15,837 bases of DNA, taken from Fen-999 sp964530115 (GTDB taxonomy: Bacteria > Pseudomonadota > Gammaproteobacteria > Burkholderiales > Rhodocyclaceae). The notes below the pieces were generated by a model, which saw only the letters and a program-made list of their open reading frames with translations, did not search any database and was not told the DNA's origin. Positions within the stretch are counted from its first letter, which is position 1. Every line of letters begins with the position of its first letter. The stretch spans positions 1 to 15,837 of the forward strand of contig CAZGYD010000038.1 of NCBI GenBank assembly GCA_964530115.1. Reading direction: 5' to 3'. Of the stretch, positions 1 through 7,257 are shown piece after piece. Made by a program: the position numbers and the translations under genes.

Positions 1-674
1 ATGGCGGCCGCTAGGTTGCGGCAGTCGGAGGGCACGTGGCCGGGGTGGGGTGACGTGGTGCGGACGTCCGGACGTGACGCCAGGTGCGGGCGCCGTGTCT
101 CGGGGATGTACACGCTGGAGAGCCCGCTGACGCCGTATCGGCGCACGCCCAACGCCGTGATTCGCCGCGGCAGCTCGTAGAGGTGGGCGACCTCGGGCGG
201 GGGGCGGTCGAAGGCTGTTTCGAAGCAGGCGATCTGCGGCACGCCCGGCAGCGCCGCGGTCATCGCCTCCACGCCGGCGAGGTTGTGCGGCTGGTGCAGC
301 GGCGCGAGCGGGATGAAGCCGCGCAGGATCTCGAGCGTCGCCGGATCGAGCACGATCGGCTTCGAGTATTGCTCGGCGCCGTGTACGATGCGATGGCCGA
401 CGCCGGCGATGGCGAGGCCGGCGTCATGCCCCCTCAGCCAGGCGACGAGGAAGGCGAGCGCCGAGCGATGGGGGGCATCGGCGGCCAGCGGCAGTTCGGC
501 ATCGTCGAGCACACGGCCGCTCTCGCCCTTCGCCACGAGGCGCGCATGGGCCGTGCCGATGCCGTCGATCTGGCCGGCGAGGCGCGGCGTCTCCGGAATG
601 TCCTGCGCCTGCGCGAAAAGCGCGAACTTGATCGAACTGGAGCCGGCGTTGATGGTCAGAAAGGCGTCGCCCAT
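1..674 (-). CDS. ackA: Acetate kinase, N-terminal 224 residues (3' end outside window; sequence degraded near edge)
   Basis: Acetate kinase interconverts acetate plus ATP and acetyl-phosphate plus ADP in the cytoplasm. The start shows the ASKHA-family opening LTINAGSSSIKFALF (residues 7-20). GVGHRIVHGAE (91-101) carries the substrate-binding Arg at 95. The ATG lies one base after the stop of the phosphate acyltransferase gene, so the two are probably translated together. From about residue 152 the protein departs from the family: CFDTAFH reads CFETAFD, and the active-site block normally close to YGFHGxSxEYI reads YGVSGLSSVYI, without its His. The later HLGNGAS block is only just recognisable as HPGHVPS at 210-216. 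Block spacing is kept and no stop or frameshift appears. This may be poor sequence at a contig end or real decay. The identity is secure; whether the gene is functional is not. Confidence 0.85.
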   Translation of the reverse strand, partial: MGDAFLTINAGSSSIKFALFAQAQDIPETPRLAGQIDGIGTAHARLVAKGESGRVLDDAELPLAADAPHRSALAFLVAWLRGHDAGLAIAGVGHRIVHGAEQYSKPIVLDPATLEILRGFIPLAPLHQPHNLAGVEAMTAALPGVPQIACFETAFDRPPPEVAHLYELPRRITALGVRRYGVSGLSSVYIPETRRPHLASRPDVRTTSPHPGHVPSDCRNLAAA

Positions 675-675
675 G

Positions 676-1776
676 TCAGGCAGTCTTTTTCGAATGTGCG
701 ATGACGACGGCGATCGCGGTGGATGCGGCGCGCGTCTCGGCGCCGTCGGCGCGCGAGGTGAGGACGATGGGCACCCGCGCGCCCAGGACGACGCCGGCGG
801 AGATGGCGTCGGCGAGGTATTCGAGCTGCTTGGCGAGCATGTTGCCCGATTCGATGTCGGGCACGACGAGGATGTCGGCGCGGCCGGCGACCGGCGAGAC
901 GATGCCCTTGGCGCGCGCCGCCTCTTCGGAGACGGCGTTGTCGAAGCCGAGCGGACCGTCGAGGATGCCGCCCGTGATCTGGCCGCGGTCGGCCATCTTG
1001 CACAGCGCCGCGGCGTCGAGGGTGGCCTGCATCCTGGGGTTGATCGTCTCCACGGCGGCGAGGATCGCCACCCGCGGCGGGGCGATGCCGAGCGTCAGCG
1101 CCAGATCGATCGCGTTCTGGACGATGTCGGCCTTTTCTTCGAGCGTCGGCTGTACGTTCACCGCGGCGTCGGTGATCAGCAGCGGCCGCGGGTAGCTCGG
1201 CACGTCGATCAGGAAGGCGTGGCTGATGCGCCGGGCGGTGCGCAGGCCGGTGGCCTTGTCGACGACCTCGGCCATCAGCTCGTCGGTGTGCAGCGAGCCC
1301 TTGGTCAGCGCGGCGACCCTGCCTTCGCGCGCGAGCGCCACCGCGGCCGCGGCGGCCGCGTGGCTGTGCGGTGCGTCGACGAACCGGCAGCCGGAGAGGT
1401 CGAGCGAATGCTGTGCGGCCAGCGCGCGGATGCGGGCCTGAGGGCCGACGAGCAGCGGTTCGATGAGGCCGGCATCGCGCGCGAGCAGGGCACCTTTGAG
1501 CGCTTCGGCGTCGCAGGGATGGACGATGGCCATGGCGATCGGCGGCAGGCCACGGGCGATGCAAAGCAGTCGCTCGTACCGTTCGCGGCGGCTCTCCGGG
1601 CGTGCCGGAGCGGGTTCGGCTGCGGCCTGCACCCCGGCGATGGCCGCCAGTTCGGCCCTGCCGTGCACGACCGTCCGGCCGGCCTGGTCGACGCCCACGC
1701 AGTCGAAGACGGCTTGGCCGTTCCGATCGCTCGTGCGCCGACAGGTGATGGTGATGAGATCGTTGGCGTCGGCCAT
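676..1776 (-). CDS. Phosphate acetyl/butyryltransferase with a short MaoC-like N-terminal remnant
   Basis: This 366-residue enzyme transfers an acyl group between CoA and phosphate, making or consuming the acyl-phosphate used by the adjacent acetate kinase. The catalytic PTA/PTB domain spans about 78-360. Recognisable blocks are ALTKGSLHTDELM (156-168), ITGGILDGPLGFDNAVS (267-283) and ADILVVPDIESGNMLAKQL (300-318), followed by AGVVLGARVPIVLTSRAD. It is closest to the phosphate acyltransferase half of the bifunctional enoyl-CoA hydratase/phosphate acetyltransferase family. Residues 8-46, including FDCVGVDQAGRTVVHGRAEL, resemble only the last strands of a MaoC hot-dog domain. An in-frame TGA lies ten codons before the ATG, so no longer MaoC domain is encoded upstream. 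The ribosome-binding site is weak. Acetyl versus butyryl preference cannot be read from the sequence. Confidence 0.9.
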   Translation of the reverse strand: MADANDLITITCRRTSDRNGQAVFDCVGVDQAGRTVVHGRAELAAIAGVQAAAEPAPARPESRRERYERLLCIARGLPPIAMAIVHPCDAEALKGALLARDAGLIEPLLVGPQARIRALAAQHSLDLSGCRFVDAPHSHAAAAAAVALAREGRVAALTKGSLHTDELMAEVVDKATGLRTARRISHAFLIDVPSYPRPLLITDAAVNVQPTLEEKADIVQNAIDLALTLGIAPPRVAILAAVETINPRMQATLDAAALCKMADRGQITGGILDGPLGFDNAVSEEAARAKGIVSPVAGRADILVVPDIESGNMLAKQLEYLADAISAGVVLGARVPIVLTSRADGAETRAASTAIAVVIAHSKKTA

Positions 1777-1855
1777 GTCTGAGTACCGTTTGGGGCTCCG
1801 GTGTCATTCTGACGCGGGAAATGATGCGCTGCAATGCGCTTCCGTTCGCCGCGTG

Positions 1856-1880
1856 AAACTCAGCCGCGGTAACACGCCAG
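1856..1880 (+). repeat. 25-bp repeat, copy A (end of CHASE2 kinase gene)
   Basis: This copy reads AAACTCAGCC then GC then GGTAACACGCCAG on the plus strand. It is 23 of 25 identical to copy C and 22 of 25 to copy B. It spans the kinase stop codon, antisense to that gene, and encodes its last residues. Similarity to copy B extends four bases further at the 5' side (CGTG). Confidence 0.85.
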
Positions 1881-3818
1881 CCGCGGCAGCCAGAGCGTGA
1901 AGGTCGCGCCTTCGCCCGCTGCGCTCTTCACCGAGACCGAGCCGCCATGCCGTTCGACGATGGTCTTGACGATGACGAGGCCAAGACCGATGCCCGCGGG
2001 CGATGGCTGCCCCGGCTGAACGATGCGTCCGTAACGGGTAAACAGCCGGTCCTGGTGTTCCACGGCGATGCCGCAGCCGCGATCGGCGATGGCGACTTCG
2101 AATCCGCCGGCCGCTTCGCGCAGGCAGAGGTCCACGCGCCCGCCTTCGGGACTGTACTTGATCGCGTTGTCGAGTAGGTTGACGAGCGCGCGCGATAGCT
2201 GCATCGGATCGCCGGAGACGAGGGCGACTTCCGGGCCGGTGGCGACCGAGACGGTGATGCCGCGCTTTTCCGAGCGCGGCCAGACCTCGTCGGTGGCGTC
2301 CTGGATCAGCACCGCGAGGTCGGTCTCGCGGAACTTCTGCGGATCGAGCGCCTCGGCCTTGGCCAGCGCGAAGAAATCGTCGGCGAGCTGGAGCGCGTTT
2401 CGGGCGTAGCGGCCGATCTGTGCCAGCCGTGCCGGATCGGCCTGGGCATGTTCGAGCCCGTCGGTGAGGGTGATGATCGAAGCGAGCGGCGAACGGATGT
2501 CGTGCGAGATGAAGCGCATGGTGTCCTCGCGCGAGCGGCGGATCGCCCGCTGCCGTTCGGCAAGGCTGCGGACGAGCTCGATGCGGTCTGCGATCGGGTC
2601 GAGGCTGTCGGCTTCGGCTGGCTTGCCCGCCATCAGCGGATCTTCGTCGCGCAGCAGATTCAGCTCGAAATCGATGAAACGTTGCGCGGCCTCCAGCCGG
2701 CGCCAGCTCCACAGCGGATAGGCGAGGACGATGCCAAGCAGCATGGCGCCTGGCGGCAGCCAGAGCCGGCCCCAGGCGAGCAGTGCGACGGTGCCGAAGA
2801 GCAGCGCGAGACCGGTTGCCGCCGACAGGAGCAGGCCGGTGCGCGGCGAGAAATGGAGCAGCCCGGCCATCAGCGCGAGGACGACGGCGACGGTGATCGC
2901 GACGGTCGCGCCCGGCGAGGCCCATTCGACGAGATGGCCGCCCCGCAGGGCATCGATGACGTTGGCGTGGATCTCGACGCCCGGCATCGGCCGCCCGAAC
3001 ATCGACATCGGCGTCGGGTAGAGATCGCCGAGACCAGCCGCGGTCGCCCCCACCAGCACGATCCTGCCGGCCAGAGCCTCGGGGCCGACGGCGCCGGTGA
3101 GCACATCGACGTAGGACAGCGTGCGGTAGGTGCCGGGCGGTCCGGCGAACTGCGGGTGGATCCAGTGGTCGCGGTGCCAGGTGGTGTCGTCCTGTGCGCC
3201 ATCATCGGCACCGCGCGCCGGTGCGAGGCGGAGTGCGGCGTCGGGCCCGGCGAGCGCCAGGACGGCCAGACCGAGCTGGGGATGCCGCGCTCGGCCGGCT
3301 CCACCCCGGAGATAGAGGCTGCGGGCGATGCCATCGGGATCGAGCTCCAGCTCGATGTGGCCGAGCGCAGCGGCGGCTGCGGCGAGTTCGGGGGCCGGAA
3401 GCGCTTCGGCACTCATCATTCGGCTACCGGCGCGGGCGACGACCGGCAAGACGACGCGGCCGTTTTTCCGGATCGCCTCGGCGAGCGCACGGTCGCCCGC
3501 GGGGTCATCGCGCGCGGGTTCGGCGAGGATGACGTCCATGCCCACGGCCCGGGTACCTGCCTCGGTGAGCCGTTCGATCAGCGTCGCATGGACACCCCGG
3601 CGCCACGGCCAGCGGCCGATGCGGGCGAGGCTCTCCTCGTCGATGGCGACGATGACGATGTCGTCCGCGGGCGGCCGCATGGCCAGCGACAGCCCGGCGT
3701 CATAGAGGAGGAAGTCCGCGCGCCACAGCCAGCCCTGCCACGCCGACAGGCCGGAGAGGGTGACGAGCAGGAGCGTCAGCAGCGCCCATTCGGCCAGCAT
3801 GCGCTGCCGCAGCTGCAT
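1860..3818 (-). CDS. CHASE2-domain sensor histidine kinase
   Basis: This 652-residue inner-membrane sensor kinase probably phosphorylates the response regulator two genes upstream. It has one membrane segment (about 12-30), an extracytoplasmic CHASE2 domain (about 32-295, with DIVIVAIDEESLARIGRWPW and GRIVLVGATAAGLGDLYPTP), and three membrane segments between about 303 and 370. The HisKA domain follows, with phosphoacceptor His439 in RFISHDIRSPLASI, then an HATPase domain with N box NLLDNAIKYSPEGG (547-560), G1 DRGCGI and G2 GIGLGLVIVK. The ATG sits three bases after the stop of the FecR/LysM gene. Met7 is an alternative start. The last residues (LACYRG) and the stop are encoded by a copy of the 25-bp repeat at 1856-1880. 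The CHASE2 ligand is unknown in general. Confidence 0.93.
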   Translation of the reverse strand: MQLRQRMLAEWALLTLLLVTLSGLSAWQGWLWRADFLLYDAGLSLAMRPPADDIVIVAIDEESLARIGRWPWRRGVHATLIERLTEAGTRAVGMDVILAEPARDDPAGDRALAEAIRKNGRVVLPVVARAGSRMMSAEALPAPELAAAAAALGHIELELDPDGIARSLYLRGGAGRARHPQLGLAVLALAGPDAALRLAPARGADDGAQDDTTWHRDHWIHPQFAGPPGTYRTLSYVDVLTGAVGPEALAGRIVLVGATAAGLGDLYPTPMSMFGRPMPGVEIHANVIDALRGGHLVEWASPGATVAITVAVVLALMAGLLHFSPRTGLLLSAATGLALLFGTVALLAWGRLWLPPGAMLLGIVLAYPLWSWRRLEAAQRFIDFELNLLRDEDPLMAGKPAEADSLDPIADRIELVRSLAERQRAIRRSREDTMRFISHDIRSPLASIITLTDGLEHAQADPARLAQIGRYARNALQLADDFFALAKAEALDPQKFRETDLAVLIQDATDEVWPRSEKRGITVSVATGPEVALVSGDPMQLSRALVNLLDNAIKYSPEGGRVDLCLREAAGGFEVAIADRGCGIAVEHQDRLFTRYGRIVQPGQPSPAGIGLGLVIVKTIVERHGGSVSVKSAAGEGATFTLWLPRLACYRG

Positions 3819-3821
3819 CGG

Positions 3822-5456
3822 TCAGATCGTCAGGGCGAGGAGCGGCAGGAGCCAGAGCCACCAGGGCGGTGGCGGCGGCGGGATCTCGACGCGCTGCGCG
3901 CGCGTGAAGGGGCCCACCATGCCGTCATCGTCGGTGGCGCGGACGCGCATGTAGTAGGTTCCCGGCTCCGGCCGGGGAAGCGTCGTCGTGGGCGCATCCA
4001 GATAGCGTTCGGCGACGAGATCGCGGAAATCCGGGTCGCGGGCGAACTGGAAAAGGAAGGTCTGGCCCGGTTCGCCGGACCAGGCGAAATCGATCGTCTC
4101 TTCGCCGAGCGTGGGCGGCGATGGATCCGCCGGCAGCGGCTTGAGCGTGAAGCGCTGCGCATCGCCCCACGGGCCGGCGTCGCCGTCGGCGCGCACGCTG
4201 CGGGCGCGCCAGAAGTAGTCGCCGGCGGCGAGTCGGGCCTCCGGCACCAGGGTCGTGCCGGTGACGCCGTCGATGTCGACGAGGGGGCGGCTGAAGGCCG
4301 CATCGGTGGCGATCTGGATGCGGTAGCGCGCCGCTTCGGTGTTCTCGGCCCAGGCCAGCGCGACGGTGTCGCCGCGCCGCTTCGCGCCGCCGACCGGCGA
4401 GATCGCGAAGGGCGGCTCCGGCCGCGCCTTGAGCCGGAAGGGACGGTCGGCATCGCGGCCCTCGAGCCCGTTGCCGTCGATGCCGCGGACGCGCACCACG
4501 TAATCGCCGTCCGGCAGGTCGGCGAATTTCGCCTCCGGCGTCGCCGCCACCGTTTCGGCGAGGATGTCGGCCATCGTTGCGTCGGACCCGATCCGGAAAC
4601 GGTACTGACGCGCGTCGGCGAGCGCGGGGATGGCAAAACGGACGACGGGCCGTTCCTGGACCTCAGGCAGGCCGGCGAGATCGGGCGCCGGCAGCAGCGC
4701 GACCGGCTTCGACAGCCGCCCATCCTCCCGCGCCACGATGCCATAACCGGCCTCCACCACCGCAGGCACGCGGGAGGCGACGGACCCGGCCGATACCGCG
4801 CCGCGCGTCACCTCGGCGCGGCTGACGCCACCCTCGGCACCGACACGGAAACTGGTGCCGCGCACGCCGATCGTGGCGGTCGGCGTGGTCACGCGGTAGC
4901 GCGGGCGCCCGGGAGAAGTCGCGGCGACGTCCGACTCGACCCGGCCACCGTCGAGCTTCAGCTGGGTGTGCGCGACCGCCCGGTCGCGGGTGCGCGTCAT
5001 CTCCTCGATCTTCAGCCGGCTGCGCGGCTGCAGGATCAGCCGCGAGCCGTCGACGAGCGTGAGCGTCGCAAAGCCGCCGTCGGCCGACACGAGTTCGCTG
5101 CCGTGCCGAAGGCGGTCGCCGACGGCGAGCGGCCGGCCATCGGCGAGAACCTCGCCCAGGACGGCCGCGACCTGCGCCTCGACGGCCTCGCGTTTCATCA
5201 GTCCGAGGGGGATACGCAGCGTCGTGCCGGGGCGCAGGTGCTTCGGGTTCGTGATGCGGTTTTCGCGCCGGATCTTCGGCCAGTCGGCGGGCTCCTGGAG
5301 CAGCGCGGCGCCGATGCCGATCAGCGTCTCGCCGTCCTGGACGACGTGAAGATGGTCTTCGGCGGCAAGCGGAGCGGCCGTCATGCCGGCCAGGGCGCTG
5401 ACCAGCAGGAGCGCGGCCAGACGGCCGCGGAAGCGCGAGAAATTCGGTCGTTCCAT
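3822..5456 (-). CDS. Secreted FecR-domain protein with LysM and repeated Fn3-like region
   Basis: This 544-residue exported protein has a signal peptide (about 1-32: basic start, LAALLLVSALAGMTAAPLAA). A LysM domain (about 36-84: HVVQDGETLIGIGAALL, then LRPGTTLRIP) is expected to bind peptidoglycan. A FecR domain (about 118-225) follows, with the typical TPTATIGVRGTSFRV at 191-205. The remaining 300 residues hold repeated beta-rich units (YRFRIGSDATMADIL, YRIQIATDAAFSRPLV, FLFQFARDPDFRDLV), each ending in a motif like YVVRVRGIDGNG, which suggests about three Fn3-type modules. The tail is proline-rich and ends in WWLWLLPLLALTI. It lies between the response regulator and the CHASE2 kinase on the same strand, 43 bases after the former and three before the latter. 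A sensing or scaffold role is an inference. The ATG is chosen for the signal peptide; GTG codons five and six codons upstream are alternatives. Confidence 0.85.
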   Translation of the reverse strand: MERPNFSRFRGRLAALLLVSALAGMTAAPLAAEDHLHVVQDGETLIGIGAALLQEPADWPKIRRENRITNPKHLRPGTTLRIPLGLMKREAVEAQVAAVLGEVLADGRPLAVGDRLRHGSELVSADGGFATLTLVDGSRLILQPRSRLKIEEMTRTRDRAVAHTQLKLDGGRVESDVAATSPGRPRYRVTTPTATIGVRGTSFRVGAEGGVSRAEVTRGAVSAGSVASRVPAVVEAGYGIVAREDGRLSKPVALLPAPDLAGLPEVQERPVVRFAIPALADARQYRFRIGSDATMADILAETVAATPEAKFADLPDGDYVVRVRGIDGNGLEGRDADRPFRLKARPEPPFAISPVGGAKRRGDTVALAWAENTEAARYRIQIATDAAFSRPLVDIDGVTGTTLVPEARLAAGDYFWRARSVRADGDAGPWGDAQRFTLKPLPADPSPPTLGEETIDFAWSGEPGQTFLFQFARDPDFRDLVAERYLDAPTTTLPRPEPGTYYMRVRATDDDGMVGPFTRAQRVEIPPPPPPWWLWLLPLLALTI

Positions 5457-5499
5457 GTCGATGACCACCACGGGATGCCCGCACCCGCGATCGCCGTCC

Positions 5500-6198
5500 T
5501 CAGGCGGCGGGATCGACGCGGTCGAGCCGGTAGCCGTAATTGTAAGCCGGCGCCAGCCTGAAACCGTTGGCGGGATGCAGTTCCAGCTTTTTGCGCAGGC
5601 GGCTGATGTGCGTGTCGAGCGTGCGCGTCGGCACATCGGCATTGATGCCCCAGACCGATTCGAGCAGATGCCCGCGCGAGAGCAACCGCCCGGGGTTCTG
5701 GAACAGAAAGGCCGCGAGCGCGAATTCCTTGTCGGTCAGCCCATCGACCGGCACGCCATTCAGCGCGATCTGGCGGCGCGCGAGATCGATCCGGTACGGT
5801 GGCAGATCGACGATCTCCGTCCGTCCTTCAGAGGGGCGAAATCGCCGCCAGACCGCCTCGAGCCGGGCGATCAGTTCGAAGCGGCGGACCGGTTTGATCA
5901 CGTAATCGTCGGCCCCGGCGCGGAGTCCGGCGACGATGTCTTCCTCGCTGTCGCGGGCGGTGACGAAGATCGCCGGCGCCTTTTCGCCGCGTTCCTGCCG
6001 CAGCCAGAGCAGGACGTCGTGCCCGCTCTGATCGGGCAACACCCAGTCGATGAGGAAGGCATCGAAGCTTTCGCGGCTGGCGTGACGGCGCAAGTCGCGC
6101 CCCGTGGTAAATACATGGACGTCGTGGGCCGCTTCGCTGAGCCACTGAGAAAGCATGGCCGCATGCGCGGCATCGTCTTCGAGTACTGCGATTCTCAA
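5500..6198 (-). CDS. OmpR/PhoB-family response regulator
   Basis: This 232-residue DNA-binding regulator has an N-terminal receiver domain (1-118) with the acidic pair Glu8-Asp9, phosphoacceptor Asp51 in FLIDWVLPD, Thr80 and Lys102 (YVIKPVR). A winged-helix output domain occupies about 130-228, with LTDKEFALAAFLFQNPGRLLSR and DTHISRLRKKLELHPANGFRL. I start it at TTG 6198 (reading MRIAVLEDD) because a GGAAAGG ribosome-binding sequence lies nine bases upstream and this is the usual beginning of the family. An in-frame ATG at 6237 would add 13 atypical residues. It is the first gene of a minus-strand unit with the FecR/LysM protein and the CHASE2 kinase, and is divergent from the OmpA-like gene, a plausible target. 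Confidence 0.93.
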   Translation of the reverse strand: MRIAVLEDDAAHAAMLSQWLSEAAHDVHVFTTGRDLRRHASRESFDAFLIDWVLPDQSGHDVLLWLRQERGEKAPAIFVTARDSEEDIVAGLRAGADDYVIKPVRRFELIARLEAVWRRFRPSEGRTEIVDLPPYRIDLARRQIALNGVPVDGLTDKEFALAAFLFQNPGRLLSRGHLLESVWGINADVPTRTLDTHISRLRKKLELHPANGFRLAPAYNYGYRLDRVDPAA

Positions 6199-6351
6199 AA
6201 TGTGTCGCCTTTCCCGAACAGCCTCGGCGAATGTCAAGGAATGTTAAAAGAATACGCTCCCGGCGAGCAGCCGCACGATCGTCGGCTAGGATCAATCGAA
6301 AACAATAACCGTCAAACCGGACTCACTTGTAAGCTTTCATTGGGGAAATAT
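6199..6351. promoter_or_regulatory. Divergent intergenic region between response regulator and OmpA-like gene
   Basis: These 153 bases separate two divergently transcribed genes and must hold both promoters. The part next to the OmpA-like gene (about 6240-6351) is richer in A+T than its surroundings. A TATTCT hexamer on the minus strand (about 6252-6257) could be a -10 element for the regulator, but no good -35 is found at the right distance. I see no convincing operator. Confidence 0.4.
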
Positions 6352-7068
6352 ATGCAAAACACATTTATCATGCGCGCCGTTCCCGCTGTTCTCCTCGGCA
6401 TCGCCACGTCGTCGGCATTTTCGCAGGTGCCGGACAACGATGCCTACCTCTTCGATACCCGCGGCGTCGTCGCCCGCAGCGGCCATGGCCTGTGCTGGCG
6501 CACGAACCAATGGTCGCCGGCCAAGGCGATCGCCGAGTGCGATCCCGAGCTCGTGAAGAAGGCCGAGGCGCCCAGGCCCGCGCCCGCGCCGGCACCCGCG
6601 CCTGCGCCGGCTCCGGCGCCCGTCGCGCCGGCACCCGCGCCCAAGCCCGTCGTCGTGCCGCCGCCTCCGCCGGCGCCCGTGAAGTGCGATTTCTCCGAGA
6701 CACTAGCCGCGGATGCCACCTTTGCCTTCGGCAAGGCGACCCTCACGGCCGCGGCGAAAAAGCAGCTCGACGCGATCGTCGCCAGGGCCGGCGAGTGCAA
6801 GCAGATCTCCGCGATCCACATCACCGGCCACACCGACCGCATCGGCTCGGATGCCCGCAACCAGAAACTTTCGGAAGAGCGCGCCGCCGCGGTCAAGGCC
6901 TACCTCGAGGGCAAGGGCGTCAAGGCCGCGAGCGTCCATGCGGCCGGCGCCGGCAAGAGCCAGCCGCTCGCCAACGTGAGCTGCGCCGACAAGCTGCCCA
7001 AGGCCAAGCTGGTCAAGTGCCTCGCGCCCAACCGTCGCGTCGAGGTCGTGGTCCAGGGCACCAAGTAA
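6352..7068 (+). CDS. OmpA-like peptidoglycan-binding outer membrane protein with Ala-Pro linker
   Basis: This 238-residue exported protein has a signal peptide (about 1-24, ending SSAFSQ) and a short mature start with GLCWRTNQWSPAKAIAECDP (46-65), a segment I associate with betaproteobacterial OmpA-like proteins. A low-complexity Ala-Pro linker (about 74-109) follows, then an OmpA C-terminal domain (about 111-236). Peptidoglycan-contact residues appear in ITGHTDRIGSDARNQKLSEERA (157-178) and NRRVEVVV (227-234). There is no eight-strand barrel domain, so the size suits a tethering protein rather than a porin. The ATG follows GGGGA with a five- to seven-base gap; Met7 is a weaker alternative. 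A strong terminator follows the stop. It is divergent from the envelope-sensing regulator unit, which fits a cell-wall role. Confidence 0.9.
   Translation: MQNTFIMRAVPAVLLGIATSSAFSQVPDNDAYLFDTRGVVARSGHGLCWRTNQWSPAKAIAECDPELVKKAEAPRPAPAPAPAPAPAPAPVAPAPAPKPVVVPPPPPAPVKCDFSETLAADATFAFGKATLTAAAKKQLDAIVARAGECKQISAIHITGHTDRIGSDARNQKLSEERAAAVKAYLEGKGVKAASVHAAGAGKSQPLANVSCADKLPKAKLVKCLAPNRRVEVVVQGTK
6568..6680 (+). repeat. Ala-Pro/Pro-rich low-complexity linker
   Basis: This internal stretch of repeated GCN-CCN codons encodes alternating Ala-Pro (about residues 74-97), then a short PKPVVVPPPPPAPV segment. It is a rigid spacer between the mature N-terminus and the OmpA domain. The near-identical codons make length variation by slippage likely, and such tracts are prone to assembly error. 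Confidence 0.8.
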
Positions 7069-7090
7069 GAACGGCAGGACCATCGTCGGG

Positions 7091-7126
7091 AAACGGCGCC
7101 GGGGGCGACCCCGGCGCCGTTTTTTT
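7091..7126 (+). terminator. Rho-independent terminator after the OmpA-like gene
   Basis: A perfect 14-bp stem (AAACGGCGCCGGGG at 7091-7104, complement at 7109-7122) with a four-base loop GCGA is followed by a run of seven T ending at 7126. It begins 22 bases after the stop codon of the plus-strand OmpA-like gene and should end that transcript efficiently. Confidence 0.95.
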
Positions 7127-7257
7127 CGTTGATGGCAGCGTGCGGCTCGCTCGGGCGGCAATGCAAAGATTTGTCATGAATCGGCCTGGGGCTGTGTGGC
7201 GGATCGTATTCCCCGGGATAATCATACGTCATTATTTCATTGATCCGAGTGGCGACG
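7127..7257. promoter_or_regulatory. Gene-free stretch upstream of the unrecognised plus-strand gene
   Basis: This stretch lies between the terminator and the next plus-strand reading frame. Its last 60 bases are A+T-richer than the surroundings. A GATAAT hexamer at 7217-7222, five of six matches to a sigma-70 -10 box, lies about 35 bases before the ATG at 7258. A TTGTCA at 7171-7176 is too far from it (40 bases) to act as its -35. A promoter is possible but not shown. Confidence 0.3.

Noticed and set aside
283..1782. 499-codon plus-strand and 392-codon minus-strand alternative frames over the acyltransferase
   Set aside because: Shadow frames of a G+C-rich gene. Both are Arg-rich and lack domains, while the chosen frame matches the phosphate acyltransferase family throughout.
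2448..5561. 1037-codon open frame on the plus strand
   Set aside because: Antisense shadow of the FecR-LysM and kinase genes. Its protein is Arg/Glu/Gly-rich without any domain, whereas the minus strand encodes recognisable CHASE2, HisKA, LysM and FecR domains.
6241..6300. Promoter pair for the regulator using TTGACA at about 6233-6238
   Set aside because: Its -10 position would fall at the ribosome-binding site, so it could not drive the gene from the favoured start.
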